NCBI GenBank assembly: GCA_964421755.1
Contig: CAYQYP010000101.1
Location: forward strand, 1-24,873
Direction of reading: 5' to 3'
DNA: 24,873 nt
From: CAVUUN01 sp964421755
Lineage (GTDB): Bacteria; Acidobacteriota; UBA6911; RPQK01
Positions within the stretch are counted from its first letter, which is position 1. The number at the start of each line of letters is the position of its first letter. Both the position numbers and the translations under genes were made by a program. The notes under the pieces were generated by a model. The model worked only from the letters and a program-made list of their open reading frames with translations, was not told the DNA's origin and did no database searches. This document shows, piece by piece, positions 1-7,601 of the stretch.

Positions 1-18
1 GGTCAGCTGGTCAGCCGG
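1..18. repeat. end of a CTGACCAG-type short tandem repeat
   Basis: On the minus strand this reads as about two copies of an 8-bp unit CTGACCAG/CTGACCGG, cut by the window edge. It starts three bases past the stop codon of the minus-strand isomerase gene. The same unit recurs at 15119-15153, 15311-15357 and 24577-24655, always next to a gene end or a palindrome. Confidence 0.6.
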
Positions 19-21
19 GCC

Positions 22-969
22 TTACCCTGCGGCCAACTCGCGCAAAACCTTCATTGATTCCTTCGCCATCTTTTCGGCACCGGGCTTGAAGTCGAACACC
101 TCCACCGAAACCCAGCCGCGGTAACCAAGCGTCTTGAGCGTCCCGAACGCCTCTTTGAAGTCGCGGCGGGCCGAACCCGTCCCCAGGTATTGTCCATCCA
201 TCTCTTGGACGTGGACGTGCTTGATGTACTGGAAATGATCGACGATGAGCTCCGAGAACGATTCGGTCTCGTCGACCGTGTTGTGGAAATCGAACATCGT
301 CTGGATGGCCGGATGAGTGATTGCCTTAACGATAGCGACGGCCTGGGCCAGGGTGTTGATCACGTCGGTTTGTGTGTGGTCCAGAGACTCGATCAGGATG
401 CGAACGCCGCGCTTTTTCGCGTGGTCGGCCATCTTGGACAACCCTTCGACGAAATTCTTGGTGGCTTCCTGGACCGAGATTCCAACGGCAGCGGCACCGC
501 GCTGCTTCGGCGAGCCGAAGACCATGATGGGTCCCTGCATGTCTCCGCAAAAATCGATCAGCTTGTGCATGTATGCCCAGGTCTTCTCGCGTACTTTCCG
601 GTCCGGAGTCGTCCAGTGAAGTCCGGCCGGAGGCGGAGCGAGCAGCCAGTGGAGCCCGGCGCACTGGAGCCGATGGTCCTTCAGATCGCGCAGCATCTCC
701 GCCCGCTTCGCCGGGGTCAGTTCGTCTACGCTGTTCTGGACCAGGCTGAAGGCGGCGATCTCGATGCCGTTGTAGCCCGCATCCGCAACCAGCCGGCATT
801 GGTCCTTCCACGGCATCCCCTGCATGCTTTCGTTGCAGAAGGCGAACTTGAAACCGGGGGCTTCCGCGGCGCGAATCTGTCGCGTCGCAATTCCGATCCC
901 CGCGGCCAGCATCAGGCTGCGTCGGCTGATCTTCCCACCTTCTCTAAACAGTCCGTATTTTTCTTTCAT
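22..969 (-). CDS. TAT-exported sugar phosphate isomerase/epimerase-like protein
   Basis: A 315-residue protein of the xylose isomerase-like TIM barrel (AP endonuclease family 2) superfamily, resembling hydroxypyruvate isomerase-type proteins. The N-terminus carries a twin-arginine signal (SRRSLMLAAG, residues 15-24), so export of the folded protein is likely. Candidate divalent-metal ligands are E194 (ILIESLDH), D227 and H229 (MFDFHN), H251/H253 (HVHVQE) and E290 (VSVEVFDF). The ATG at 969 has a GGAGG about 10 bases upstream. It lies 17 bp downstream of the cytochrome gene on the same strand, so the two probably share a transcript. The superfamily assignment is firm; the substrate cannot be read from sequence. 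Family members commonly act on keto-sugars or hydroxypyruvate. Confidence 0.88.
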   Translation of the reverse strand: MKEKYGLFREGGKISRRSLMLAAGIGIATRQIRAAEAPGFKFAFCNESMQGMPWKDQCRLVADAGYNGIEIAAFSLVQNSVDELTPAKRAEMLRDLKDHRLQCAGLHWLLAPPPAGLHWTTPDRKVREKTWAYMHKLIDFCGDMQGPIMVFGSPKQRGAAAVGISVQEATKNFVEGLSKMADHAKKRGVRILIESLDHTQTDVINTLAQAVAIVKAITHPAIQTMFDFHNTVDETESFSELIVDHFQYIKHVHVQEMDGQYLGTGSARRDFKEAFGTLKTLGYRGWVSVEVFDFKPGAEKMAKESMKVLRELAAG

Positions 970-986
970 GGAATAGTTGCCTCCGA

Positions 987-2423
987 CTACTCGACCCCCA
1001 GCTGTTTCAGGATCTCGGGGTTCTGCTCATCCTGCGCGAGGATCTTGTGGCATATCTCGCAATCCTGCTCGACCGCGCTTCCATCCTTGCTCACGTGTTC
1101 GCCGTCATGGCAGCGGAAGCACCCTGGAAACCGCTCGTGACCAAGATTGGTCGAGTAAGTGCCCCAGTTGATCTTCATTTCAGGAAAGACGTTTTGACCG
1201 TGTATGCGTCGAAGCTCGTCGATAGCTTGATTCAGACTCCCACGTTCGGTGCGTGCAAAGTCCGCATGATTCGCCTCGTAATACGTCATTATCTCTCGCC
1301 CGATTTGCTGACGAGAATCGGGTCGGGCGCCCACTTTGGTCAGAACCTCGACCCCGACTTTTCGGATGAACGGAATTCCCCGATCGATCCTCCCATGCGC
1401 CAATGCCTGATCGACCGCCTGGTCGGGCATCATATAGATGTGAGTCGGACGATTGTGGCAGTCAATGCAGTCCATCGTTCGCAGCTCGCCTTCGGGACGG
1501 CCCGAACTGGCCTCTGATGTGGCGAATTCGACCGCACTCTTGCCCGCCTCGGTCACTCGCATCCAAGGGATCTTTTCCCTCTTCCTGTCGGTGGCGACAT
1601 AGACCGTCTCGCGGCTCGGGTCCATATGCCAGCCGTGAATCCCATGCTTGATGTCTCCTTGAGTTCCTCCGACGCGCATCAGGAGAACAGTCTTCATCGG
1701 GGTATTCGCTTCATCTTCGGCGAATTTCTGGATGATTCGAATCCGGTCGCCGGCGCTCTTGGCAGGCCAATGGCACTCTTCGCAGGTCTCCCGGGAAGGC
1801 CGCAAGTTCTCGACGGGCGTCGGTATGGGTCGCTCATAGGTGTTGAACGTCACCGCGAACACCTGTCCAACGCCTGATAGCTTGGAACGGACGAACCAGG
1901 GAGCGCCCGACCCGATGTGGCATTCCACGCACTTGACACGGGCATGCGGGGAAGCAATGTAGGTCGTGTACTCGGGGATCATGACGGTGTGACAGACCGT
2001 GCCGCAAAACTCAGTCGACTCCATGAAGACGACACCTTCATAGGTGACGAGCAAAATGAGAAGAACGTTGACGACAGTCAGTATCGTCACGAAAAACGCC
2101 AGGTGTCGGACCCTCGGAGTGTTGAAATCGATGGTCGGGTATTTGATCTTATCGGACTCAAATGGTTCTGCGATTGCCCGTTTCTTTCGGAGATAAATGC
2201 CGAGTGGGATCAGGTGCAGGCCCAGCAGGAAGACCGCCGGCATGACCAGAAAAGCCATGATCCCGATATACGGAGAGTCCGTAACGCCCAGAATACCCAG
2301 CAGCAGGAACGCGATGATCATGATCGCGCTCACCGTCGTGAGGCTGGCCCCCAAAAGACTCAGCCAGTTACTGCCGAGTAAAGATACGAACACCCAGAAC
2401 GCTTCACGAATCCGTCGTACCAT
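987..2423 (-). CDS. NapC/NirT-type multiheme c-type cytochrome, membrane-bound
   Basis: A 478-residue protein with three predicted membrane segments (about residues 18-48, 52-76 and 107-130) followed by an exported heme domain. Five canonical CXXCH motifs start at C165, C214, C319, C435 and C455. A sixth site at C140-H145 has three residues between the cysteines (CGTVCH). The first two sites sit in the NapC/NrfH-like segment that takes electrons from quinol in this family. The last four lie in a long extension, so the protein may join a quinol dehydrogenase module to an electron outlet. The ATG at 2423 is preceded by GGGAG about 10 bases upstream. No catalytic partner such as NrfA is next to it; the next gene is the sugar isomerase-like protein. 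The family is clear, the terminal acceptor unknown. Confidence 0.88.
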   Translation of the reverse strand: MVRRIREAFWVFVSLLGSNWLSLLGASLTTVSAIMIIAFLLLGILGVTDSPYIGIMAFLVMPAVFLLGLHLIPLGIYLRKKRAIAEPFESDKIKYPTIDFNTPRVRHLAFFVTILTVVNVLLILLVTYEGVVFMESTEFCGTVCHTVMIPEYTTYIASPHARVKCVECHIGSGAPWFVRSKLSGVGQVFAVTFNTYERPIPTPVENLRPSRETCEECHWPAKSAGDRIRIIQKFAEDEANTPMKTVLLMRVGGTQGDIKHGIHGWHMDPSRETVYVATDRKREKIPWMRVTEAGKSAVEFATSEASSGRPEGELRTMDCIDCHNRPTHIYMMPDQAVDQALAHGRIDRGIPFIRKVGVEVLTKVGARPDSRQQIGREIMTYYEANHADFARTERGSLNQAIDELRRIHGQNVFPEMKINWGTYSTNLGHERFPGCFRCHDGEHVSKDGSAVEQDCEICHKILAQDEQNPEILKQLGVE

Positions 2424-2737
2424 ACCTAACTGTCTCCCGTAATATGCCGATCAGACTCGGTTTGCAATGTGCCTCTCGACATTGCAGCCTATTATGCCTC
2501 AACTGGTTGGTCCTCCTTCCGAAAAGAGACCTGCTGCCGCTGACCGCAGGTTGCGGCCGGACTTCGTTGATCGCCACACTTGTGCTCAGAGCCTGCGAAA
2601 CATAGACTCAACTGAGAGCCAAATCAAGCAGTTGCTCGGCGAGGTACGGCAATCCGCCGCCTCTTTTTGAAGTCCTTGAGGTCCTTGAGGTCCTTGGGGT
2701 CGTTGAGGTCCTTGGGGTCGGTGCCACGTAAGACTCT
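2424..2737. other. intergenic region between divergent cytochrome and methyltransferase genes
   Basis: This 314-base stretch separates two divergently transcribed genes and should hold both promoters. I see no convincing -35/-10 pair and no coding signal; the short ORFs here have unremarkable translations. The only clear structure is the 9-bp tandem repeat at 2670-2722, which runs almost up to the methyltransferase start codon. Confidence 0.5.
2670..2722. repeat. 9-bp tandem repeat, unit GTCCTTGAG/GTCCTTGGG
   Basis: About five to six imperfect copies of a 9-bp unit (GTCCTTGAG, GTCCTTGGG, GTCGTTGAG) stand head to tail. The array ends roughly 16 bases before the methyltransferase ATG, so it occupies the expected promoter and leader position. 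A related unit (GTCCTTGTG) occurs in inverted orientation at 6001-6090. The unit length keeps frame, so antisense ORFs through it read as repeated DPKDLKDLK peptides; I treat these as artefacts. Confidence 0.85.
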
Positions 2738-3499
2738 ATGAGCGAGGCTGACTTCTACGACCGGCTGGCGGCTGATTACGATCGGATGACGCGCTTCGAG
2801 GACCGGATCGAGGGCGAGCAGAAGATTCTGGCTCAATGGAAAATCCGGTACGGGTTTTCGTCGGCGCTGGACGCGGCCTGCGGCACAGGGATGCACGCGA
2901 TCATCCTCAGCCGGCTCGGGGTTCGGGTAGCGGGCGCGGATCCTTCGGAAGCCATGCTCGAGCAGGCGCGCCGCAATGCCGAGCGCGCCAACGTCGCCGT
3001 CGATTGGGCAAACTTGCCTTTCGCCAAGCTCTCCAGGGGTTTTGGCAACTCCTCGTTCGATGCAGTCTTCTGCCTGGGCAATTCGCTCCCGCATCTTCTG
3101 ACCGACGAGGAACTGAAAGTCGCGCTCGAGAACTTCAACGCCGTTTTGCGCCCAAACGGCATCCTGGTCGTGCAGATTCTGAACTACGCCCGGATTCTGA
3201 CAGGCCGCCAGCGGATCGTCGGGATCAACGAGTCAGGGCCGGTGACTTTTGTCCGCTTCTACGATTTCCTTGATGAGAAAACCATCCGGTTCAATATCCT
3301 GAGGATCACCAGGGAGCAGGGGAAATTGACCCACCGGCTGCAGGAGACGTTCCTCCGCGCCTACCGAATGGAGGACCTCAGGCTACCCCTTGAAAAGTCG
3401 CATTTTGGATCGATTGAAACATACGGGGATCTGGGTTTTTCGGTCTTTGAGACGGAGCTGTCGCCTAACCTCGTCATTGTTGCGCGCGCTGCTCGGTAG
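2738..3499 (+). CDS. class I SAM-dependent methyltransferase
   Basis: A 253-residue cytoplasmic protein with a Rossmann-type SAM-binding fold. Motif I is LDAACGTG at residues 44-51. The acidic residue closing strand beta-2 is D68 (VAGADPSEAMLEQAR), and the motif IV region is FDAVFCLGNSLPHL (107-120). A C-terminal beta-rich part of about 100 residues is typical of small-molecule methyltransferases. The ATG at 2738 has no obvious Shine-Dalgarno and lies just after the 9-bp repeat. It is monocistronic and divergent from the cytochrome. The substrate is not recognisable. Confidence 0.9.
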   Translation: MSEADFYDRLAADYDRMTRFEDRIEGEQKILAQWKIRYGFSSALDAACGTGMHAIILSRLGVRVAGADPSEAMLEQARRNAERANVAVDWANLPFAKLSRGFGNSSFDAVFCLGNSLPHLLTDEELKVALENFNAVLRPNGILVVQILNYARILTGRQRIVGINESGPVTFVRFYDFLDEKTIRFNILRITREQGKLTHRLQETFLRAYRMEDLRLPLEKSHFGSIETYGDLGFSVFETELSPNLVIVARAAR

Positions 3500-3597
3500 T
3501 CCCACCCGATGTGTTCAATTTTTTGAACCCTATTCGGCCCTCAGCGGTCTATAGGCAGGTTGTAACGCGTGCCGAATTGAGAGCCGCACCCCTCCAA

Positions 3598-3630
3598 GAT
3601 CCTCGGCCGTCGGGACAACGGCCGGGGATC
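3598..3630. terminator. 13-bp GC-rich hairpin downstream of the methyltransferase
   Basis: Arms 3598-3610 and 3618-3630 pair over 13 bp (one U-G pair) around a 7-base loop. There is no U-tract, so it is not a classical intrinsic terminator, although its place about 100 bp after the methyltransferase stop fits a 3' end structure. The rest of 3500-3730 shows nothing else. Confidence 0.4.
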
Positions 3631-3730
3631 GCAGTCGAACGTCGTCCACTCCCCGCCGCCCAAAAAGCAGTTTCCCGCCCGCACTTGAACCTGCTAAAGT
3701 ATTAGTTTCTTCAGCATTTCATTCGATCAC

Positions 3731-3817
<87 letters not shown>

Positions 3818-3851
3818 TACCATCAGCCTTTCAGCACGTCATCAGTTGAAA

Positions 3852-5255
3852 TCAGAGGGACCTGTTTTGTCTGCATCTCAGACGCATGACTGCAATAAGC
3901 AAGAGCCCCGAGAGCATTAACAGTAGCCCCCACTCGGAAAGAGTCGGTACAGGAACTCTCACTATGGCCAACGACCCTGCTGGCGCATTAGCACTGCCAC
4001 CTGACGTTGTCACCGTGATTTCCACCGGTCCGGGCGCAAATCCGGGAACCCTGACGATCAGCGTGTTCCAATCGATCACCTGCACTATTCCCGCCACCCC
4101 GTTAAAGAAAACCTGGACGTTCCCGAAGAATCCGGTTCCCGTAATCGTCACCTCCCCGCCCGGCCACATGTTTGCCGGAGATACGGATCCTATGGTCGGC
4201 GCCGCGGAGGAAACATGCACGAGAACAGTGGCTGCAGACGAGGCCCCTCCGGTCCTGTTTTCAGTGGCTGTGAGCCTGAACTGGTAAGCACCCTGAGCAA
4301 GACCCGGGTGATTCCCGCTCACCTGCCATTTGTAGCCGGTCTCGGTCACGACTGGTGAGACCGACGCAGGCATGTCTGCGGCTGGATTTTGGAGGAACGT
4401 CCAAGTAAAGGTGCAATCGTCCTCAGCGTCTTCTGCGGTTGCTGAAAGGGTGATGGGTTCCCCCGCAAGCCGGTTCACGGTGGCAGACTCGAACGCCACT
4501 ACCGGAGGTGTGTTAGGCCTCGCCGCCTCACGGGTAAGGTACACGGTGATCGATTCCCGCAGCTCGTGCAAGCCGTCAACGAGAAGAAGCGTCACCGATA
4601 CTTCGGCTGTGTCGGTGACCATATCGGGCACGGTGAAGCCAGCGGCCGTCCCCTCGCTTCCGAAGAGGGCAAGCGGCTGCGCAAACATACCTGAAATAGT
4701 CTGAACCAACCATTCGTGCCGCATTCCAATTGGATCGGGATCAATGGAAGACTCGGAACTGAACGAAACGCCCTCTCCGACCCGTATCCGGTTCTCGGGG
4801 CTCGACGGCGGATCGGCAACAATTACGGGAGTAGCCGGCTGATTCACCCCAGTGATCACCACCTCAAACAGTCGCGAGACACTGACTATGCCATCAACTT
4901 CGGGATGAGCATGACTGGCGGTCGCCTCAAGCCAGACAGAGGATCCAATGGGGTGGACGGCTGTCGAGCTGACCCAAGGGAAGGCAACTAAAGTTGTTGA
5001 TGACAAAGGACTTCTATCAAAATGAGCTACCCCCGTCGGGTCACTGACTATACGCCAGCTGAATGAAAGTTCATGACCATCGGGATCCGTGGCAGGCGCG
5101 CGAAAAGCTAGCGGCCAACCCATGAGCAGGGTCGTCAGCCGAGCTGGCGTTATATCCGTTTCCGTCCACACTGGGGTTCCCGCAGCGGCTTCCCCACAAG
5201 AAAAAACAATCGAAACAAGGCTGAACAAAACGACCAGACAGCGTCCTCGCAACAT
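3852..5255 (-). CDS. exported Ig-like/IPT protein with IPTL-CTERM sorting tail
   Basis: A 467-residue protein with an N-terminal signal peptide (about 1-25), a middle of two or three Ig/PKD-like beta-sandwich segments (about 35-345), and an IPT/TIG domain at about 353-430 (PTIGSVSP...GEVTITGTGF). It ends with VPTLSEWG (436-443), a hydrophobic helix and a short Arg-rich end. That tripartite tail matches the IPTL-CTERM class, which is recognised by exosortase H (XrtH); no sortase gene is in this window. The protein is therefore probably cleaved and attached at, or released from, the cell surface. It stands alone, convergent with tRNA-Ser and divergent from the cysteine-repeat gene. Its ligand or role is unknown. 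Confidence 0.85.
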   Translation of the reverse strand: MLRGRCLVVLFSLVSIVFSCGEAAAGTPVWTETDITPARLTTLLMGWPLAFRAPATDPDGHELSFSWRIVSDPTGVAHFDRSPLSSTTLVAFPWVSSTAVHPIGSSVWLEATASHAHPEVDGIVSVSRLFEVVITGVNQPATPVIVADPPSSPENRIRVGEGVSFSSESSIDPDPIGMRHEWLVQTISGMFAQPLALFGSEGTAAGFTVPDMVTDTAEVSVTLLLVDGLHELRESITVYLTREAARPNTPPVVAFESATVNRLAGEPITLSATAEDAEDDCTFTWTFLQNPAADMPASVSPVVTETGYKWQVSGNHPGLAQGAYQFRLTATENRTGGASSAATVLVHVSSAAPTIGSVSPANMWPGGEVTITGTGFFGNVQVFFNGVAGIVQVIDWNTLIVRVPGFAPGPVEITVTTSGGSANAPAGSLAIVRVPVPTLSEWGLLLMLSGLLLIAVMRLRCRQNRSL

Positions 5256-5613
5256 ATCTTCCCTCGACTTGGCTTACGAGCAACCGCTAGCGCGTACGAA
5301 CTCGGAGGATCACGAACTTTCGGCCTCCCCCTCGGCCGAGTGCCCCGAAATTCTGGGATCATCTACTGATAAAAGACAAGGCAGATTCCGGGCACAGCGA
5401 CGCCGATGGGATTTCGCGTCTAGAGTGACTGGAAAAAAAGTGACCTTCGGCCCTCAAATGCGGTTAGAATCTTTAGTTACTTGAAATCAGGAGATGGTCG
5501 GGCTAAGGTGGGATCTTTCCTGGCCAAGTAAAAAATGAAGATGGTTTGAGGGCTCGAACGGAATGGACTCCTATCCAGGCCCGAACCCTACTGACCGGTA
5601 AATGGAGGAATCA
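5256..5613. promoter_or_regulatory. divergent intergenic region with a possible weak promoter
   Basis: This 358-base gap must carry promoters for the IPTL-CTERM gene (minus) and the cysteine-repeat gene (plus). The best plus-strand candidate -10 is TAGAAT at 5465-5470, with GTGACC 19 bp upstream as a poor -35; the long spacer keeps confidence low. I see no riboswitch-like or terminator structure. Confidence 0.25.
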
Positions 5614-5985
5614 ATGCGAAATACCGTAATCCTGGCTCTTTGTTGCGTGGTGGCTTTTGGAGTTCTTCTGGCCGCGGAGACCGCTAAGGGGAAGATGACC
5701 CTGAAGGTCGGGGAAGAGGTCTACGCCTGCAATTGCGGCGACAGCTGCGGGTGTCAGACCATTTCCAACCAGGCGACGGGGAAATGCGGATGCGGCATGG
5801 CCCTTTCGAAAGCGACCGTGAAGAAAGTCGGCACGGAGACGGCCGACCTTCAGTTTGCCAACGGCGTGCGGACGCTGAAGACCGTCGGCAAGTTCACCTG
5901 CGGCTGCGGCGGCGAGTGCTGCTCAACGATCAGCCAGAAGGCCGGTACATGCGGCTGCGGTAAGGAACTGGTTAAGGTCGAATAG
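5614..5985 (+). CDS. small exported protein with two six-cysteine repeats (metal-binding candidate)
   Basis: A 123-residue protein with a signal peptide (about 1-21). Two cysteine modules follow: C39, C41, C45, C47, C58, C60 and C96, C98, C102, C103, C113, C115. Both share the order CxCGxxC, then TIS, then GxCGCG, and both end in a Met/Glu-Leu-Lys patch. The 12 cysteines in a mature chain of about 100 residues suggest metal-thiolate binding or disulfides in the periplasm. The modules loosely resemble the heavy-metal-binding domain with its GKCPKCGM signature, but I cannot assign a named family. ATG 5614 is preferred over 5602 because GGAGG (5604-5608) lies five bases ahead of it, inside the longer reading. 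No metal transporter is adjacent. Confidence 0.85.
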   Translation: MRNTVILALCCVVAFGVLLAAETAKGKMTLKVGEEVYACNCGDSCGCQTISNQATGKCGCGMALSKATVKKVGTETADLQFANGVRTLKTVGKFTCGCGGECCSTISQKAGTCGCGKELVKVE

Positions 5986-6000
5986 CCGCTTCTGAGAAGA

Positions 6001-6090
6001 CCCCAAGGACCACAAGGACTACAGGGACAGCAACGATGCAAGGCAGAGCAACAGTCTCCTTGTTGTCGTTGTGGTCCTTGTGGTCCTTTC
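6001..6090. repeat. inverted array of the 9-bp GTCCTTGTG unit; possible terminator
   Basis: Left arm 6005-6023 and right arm 6070-6088 pair over 19 bp in RNA with a single G-U wobble, around a 46-base loop. Each arm is built from the 9-bp unit AAGGACCAC or its complement. The right arm is followed by CTTTCTTATTTC, so the structure could end transcription of the cysteine-repeat gene, whose stop is at 5985. The unit matches the family at 2670-2722. Confidence 0.75.
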
Positions 6091-6207
6091 TTATTTCAAG
6101 TCGCAGACGGCCCCGCCTCACCACCCGAATCCACGCAACCGATCCACTCAGCTTCTCGTCCTTCCCTGTAGAACCACTGCCAAATCAGCCATACAGGAGG
6201 GCAAGAA

Positions 6208-7212
6208 TTGAAAGTCGCCGTCTTCAGCACCAAGAACTACGACCGTCGCTTTCTCGAGGAAGCCAACCAGAGGTATAGGCACCAGCTCGCGTTCTTCGAT
6301 AGCCGGCTAACGGCGGAAACCACCCCTCTCGCCCAGGGCGCCGGTGCGGTATGTGCTTTTGTGAACGATCAACTCGACAGACCGGTGCTGGAAGAACTGG
6401 TCCGCGGAGGAACCAGGCTGATTGCCCTGCGTTCCGCGGGATTCAACCACGTTGATCTCCGAGCGGCAACCGAACTTCATCTGCGCGTTGCCCGGGTGCC
6501 GGCGTACTCGCCCGCCGCTGTGGCTGAGCACACCGTTGCGCTCATCCTTTCTTTGAACCGCAAGGTCTTTCGGGCCTACAACCGGGTACGCGATGGCAAC
6601 TTCTCACTCGAGGGGCTCCTCGGATTCGACATCGAGGGGAAAACCGTCGGCGTCGTAGGCACCGGAAAAATCGGGGCCACGTTCGCCCGAATCATGCTCG
6701 GTTTCAACTGCCGGGTCATAGCCTATGACCCGTTTCCGAGCCGGGATTACGAGAAGATGGGACTGAAATACGTCCCTCTGGCCACGCTTCTGTCCGAATC
6801 GGACATCATCTCCCTCCATTGTCCCTTGACCCCGGAAACGCATCACCTCATCAACGATTCGTCGCTCCGCAGGGTCAAGCGCGGAGTCATGCTTATCAAT
6901 ACGGGAAGAGGCGCTCTTATCGATACCCGGGCAGTCGTCAAAGCGCTCAAGTCGGGCACGATCGGTCACCTGGGGCTTGATGTCTACGAGGAAGAGGAGG
7001 AGCTGTTTTTCCGCGACCTCTCCGGCCAGGTGATCCAGGACGACACTTTCGCCCGCCTGCAGACCTTCCCCAACGTCGTGATGACCGGCCACCAGGCCTT
7101 CTTCACACGCGAGGCCTTGACGAAGATTGCCGAAACCACGCTCGGTAACATCACCGCGTTCGAGACGGGCAAGGGGACATTTCACGAGGTGCCGCAGGAA
7201 GTGCCCGCCTGA
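6208..7212 (+). CDS. ldhA: D-lactate dehydrogenase (2-hydroxyacid dehydrogenase family)
   Basis: A 334-residue cytosolic NAD-dependent enzyme that reduces pyruvate to D-lactate. The Rossmann motif GTGKIG is at 151-156, with D174 as the NAD-selective acidic residue. The catalytic set R234 (NTGRGALID), about E263 (DVYEEEEE) and H295 (TGHQAF) falls at almost the same positions as in E. coli LdhA. The stretches AYSPAAVAEHTVA and SLHCPLTPETHHL are characteristic of that branch rather than of phosphoglycerate or formate dehydrogenases. The start is TTG at 6208, with AGGAGG seven bases upstream. It probably serves fermentative NADH disposal. It is followed immediately by a tandem repeat. Confidence 0.92.
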   Translation: MKVAVFSTKNYDRRFLEEANQRYRHQLAFFDSRLTAETTPLAQGAGAVCAFVNDQLDRPVLEELVRGGTRLIALRSAGFNHVDLRAATELHLRVARVPAYSPAAVAEHTVALILSLNRKVFRAYNRVRDGNFSLEGLLGFDIEGKTVGVVGTGKIGATFARIMLGFNCRVIAYDPFPSRDYEKMGLKYVPLATLLSESDIISLHCPLTPETHHLINDSSLRRVKRGVMLINTGRGALIDTRAVVKALKSGTIGHLGLDVYEEEEELFFRDLSGQVIQDDTFARLQTFPNVVMTGHQAFFTREALTKIAETTLGNITAFETGKGTFHEVPQEVPA

Positions 7213-7300
7213 GCAGAGGCAGCGGGCAGTCGGCAGCGGGCAGTGGGCAGTGCGCAGTGGGTAGTGGGCAGTGCGCAGTCGGCGGCGGGGCACTAGTCCA
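7213..7300. repeat. 7-bp tandem repeat (GGGCAGT/GCGCAGT), left flank of repeat island
   Basis: About a dozen degenerate 7-bp units (GGGCAGT, GCGCAGT, CGGCAGC, GGGTAGT) begin within a few bases of the ldhA stop codon. The same units recur, better conserved, at 7605-7676. They resemble the heptamer STRR arrays known from cyanobacteria, but here they flank a palindrome. Confidence 0.85.
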
Positions 7301-7354
7301 GTTGGTCAGTGGTTCAGCGAAGATGTGAAAAATAGAGCAGGCTAGCTACGAGAC

Positions 7355-7578
7355 GGTTTCGACCCCAAGGGGGTCGTGTAGCAGAGCCCAGGGTTGGTCG
7401 CGTTTTGTGCGACCTACCCTGGGTTTGGCAACCGCAAGATCCCAACCCTGAAGGGGTTGCGTACGTAGCGCGATACGCAACCCCTTCAGGGTTGACGATC
7501 TGCCGTCTTGTCACCCAGGGTAGGCCGCAAACAACGCGGCCAACCCTTTGCTACGCGACCCCCTTGGGGTCGAAAACC
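7355..7578. repeat. 224-bp nested palindrome (family A)
   Basis: The outer arms (about 7355-7437 and 7508-7578) are imperfect inverted copies, including CGACCCCAAGGGGGTCG on the left and its counterpart on the right. The centre is a perfect 21-bp inverted repeat (7443-7463 with 7474-7494) around a 10-base loop. Each outer arm also contains its own hairpins, for example GGTCGC/GCGACC (left) and GGCCGC/GCGGCC (right). A transcript could fold either as one long hairpin or as a string of small ones. Short ORFs on both strands read nearly the same peptide (NPEGVAY...YATPSGL), as expected from palindromic DNA, so I do not call them genes. Confidence 0.92.
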
Positions 7579-7601
7579 CCTTCGATTGTCTCACACCTTC
7601 T

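Noticed and set aside
190..1140. 316-residue plus-strand ORF opposite the isomerase-like gene
   Set aside because: It is antisense to a gene with clear family motifs and itself shows no motif.
3511..3705. 64-residue ORF after the methyltransferase
   Set aside because: No ribosome binding site, no motif, and it runs through the 3598-3630 hairpin.
5256..5613. Metal riboswitch upstream of the cysteine-repeat gene
   Set aside because: I found no conserved riboswitch core or terminator/anti-terminator pair in the leader.
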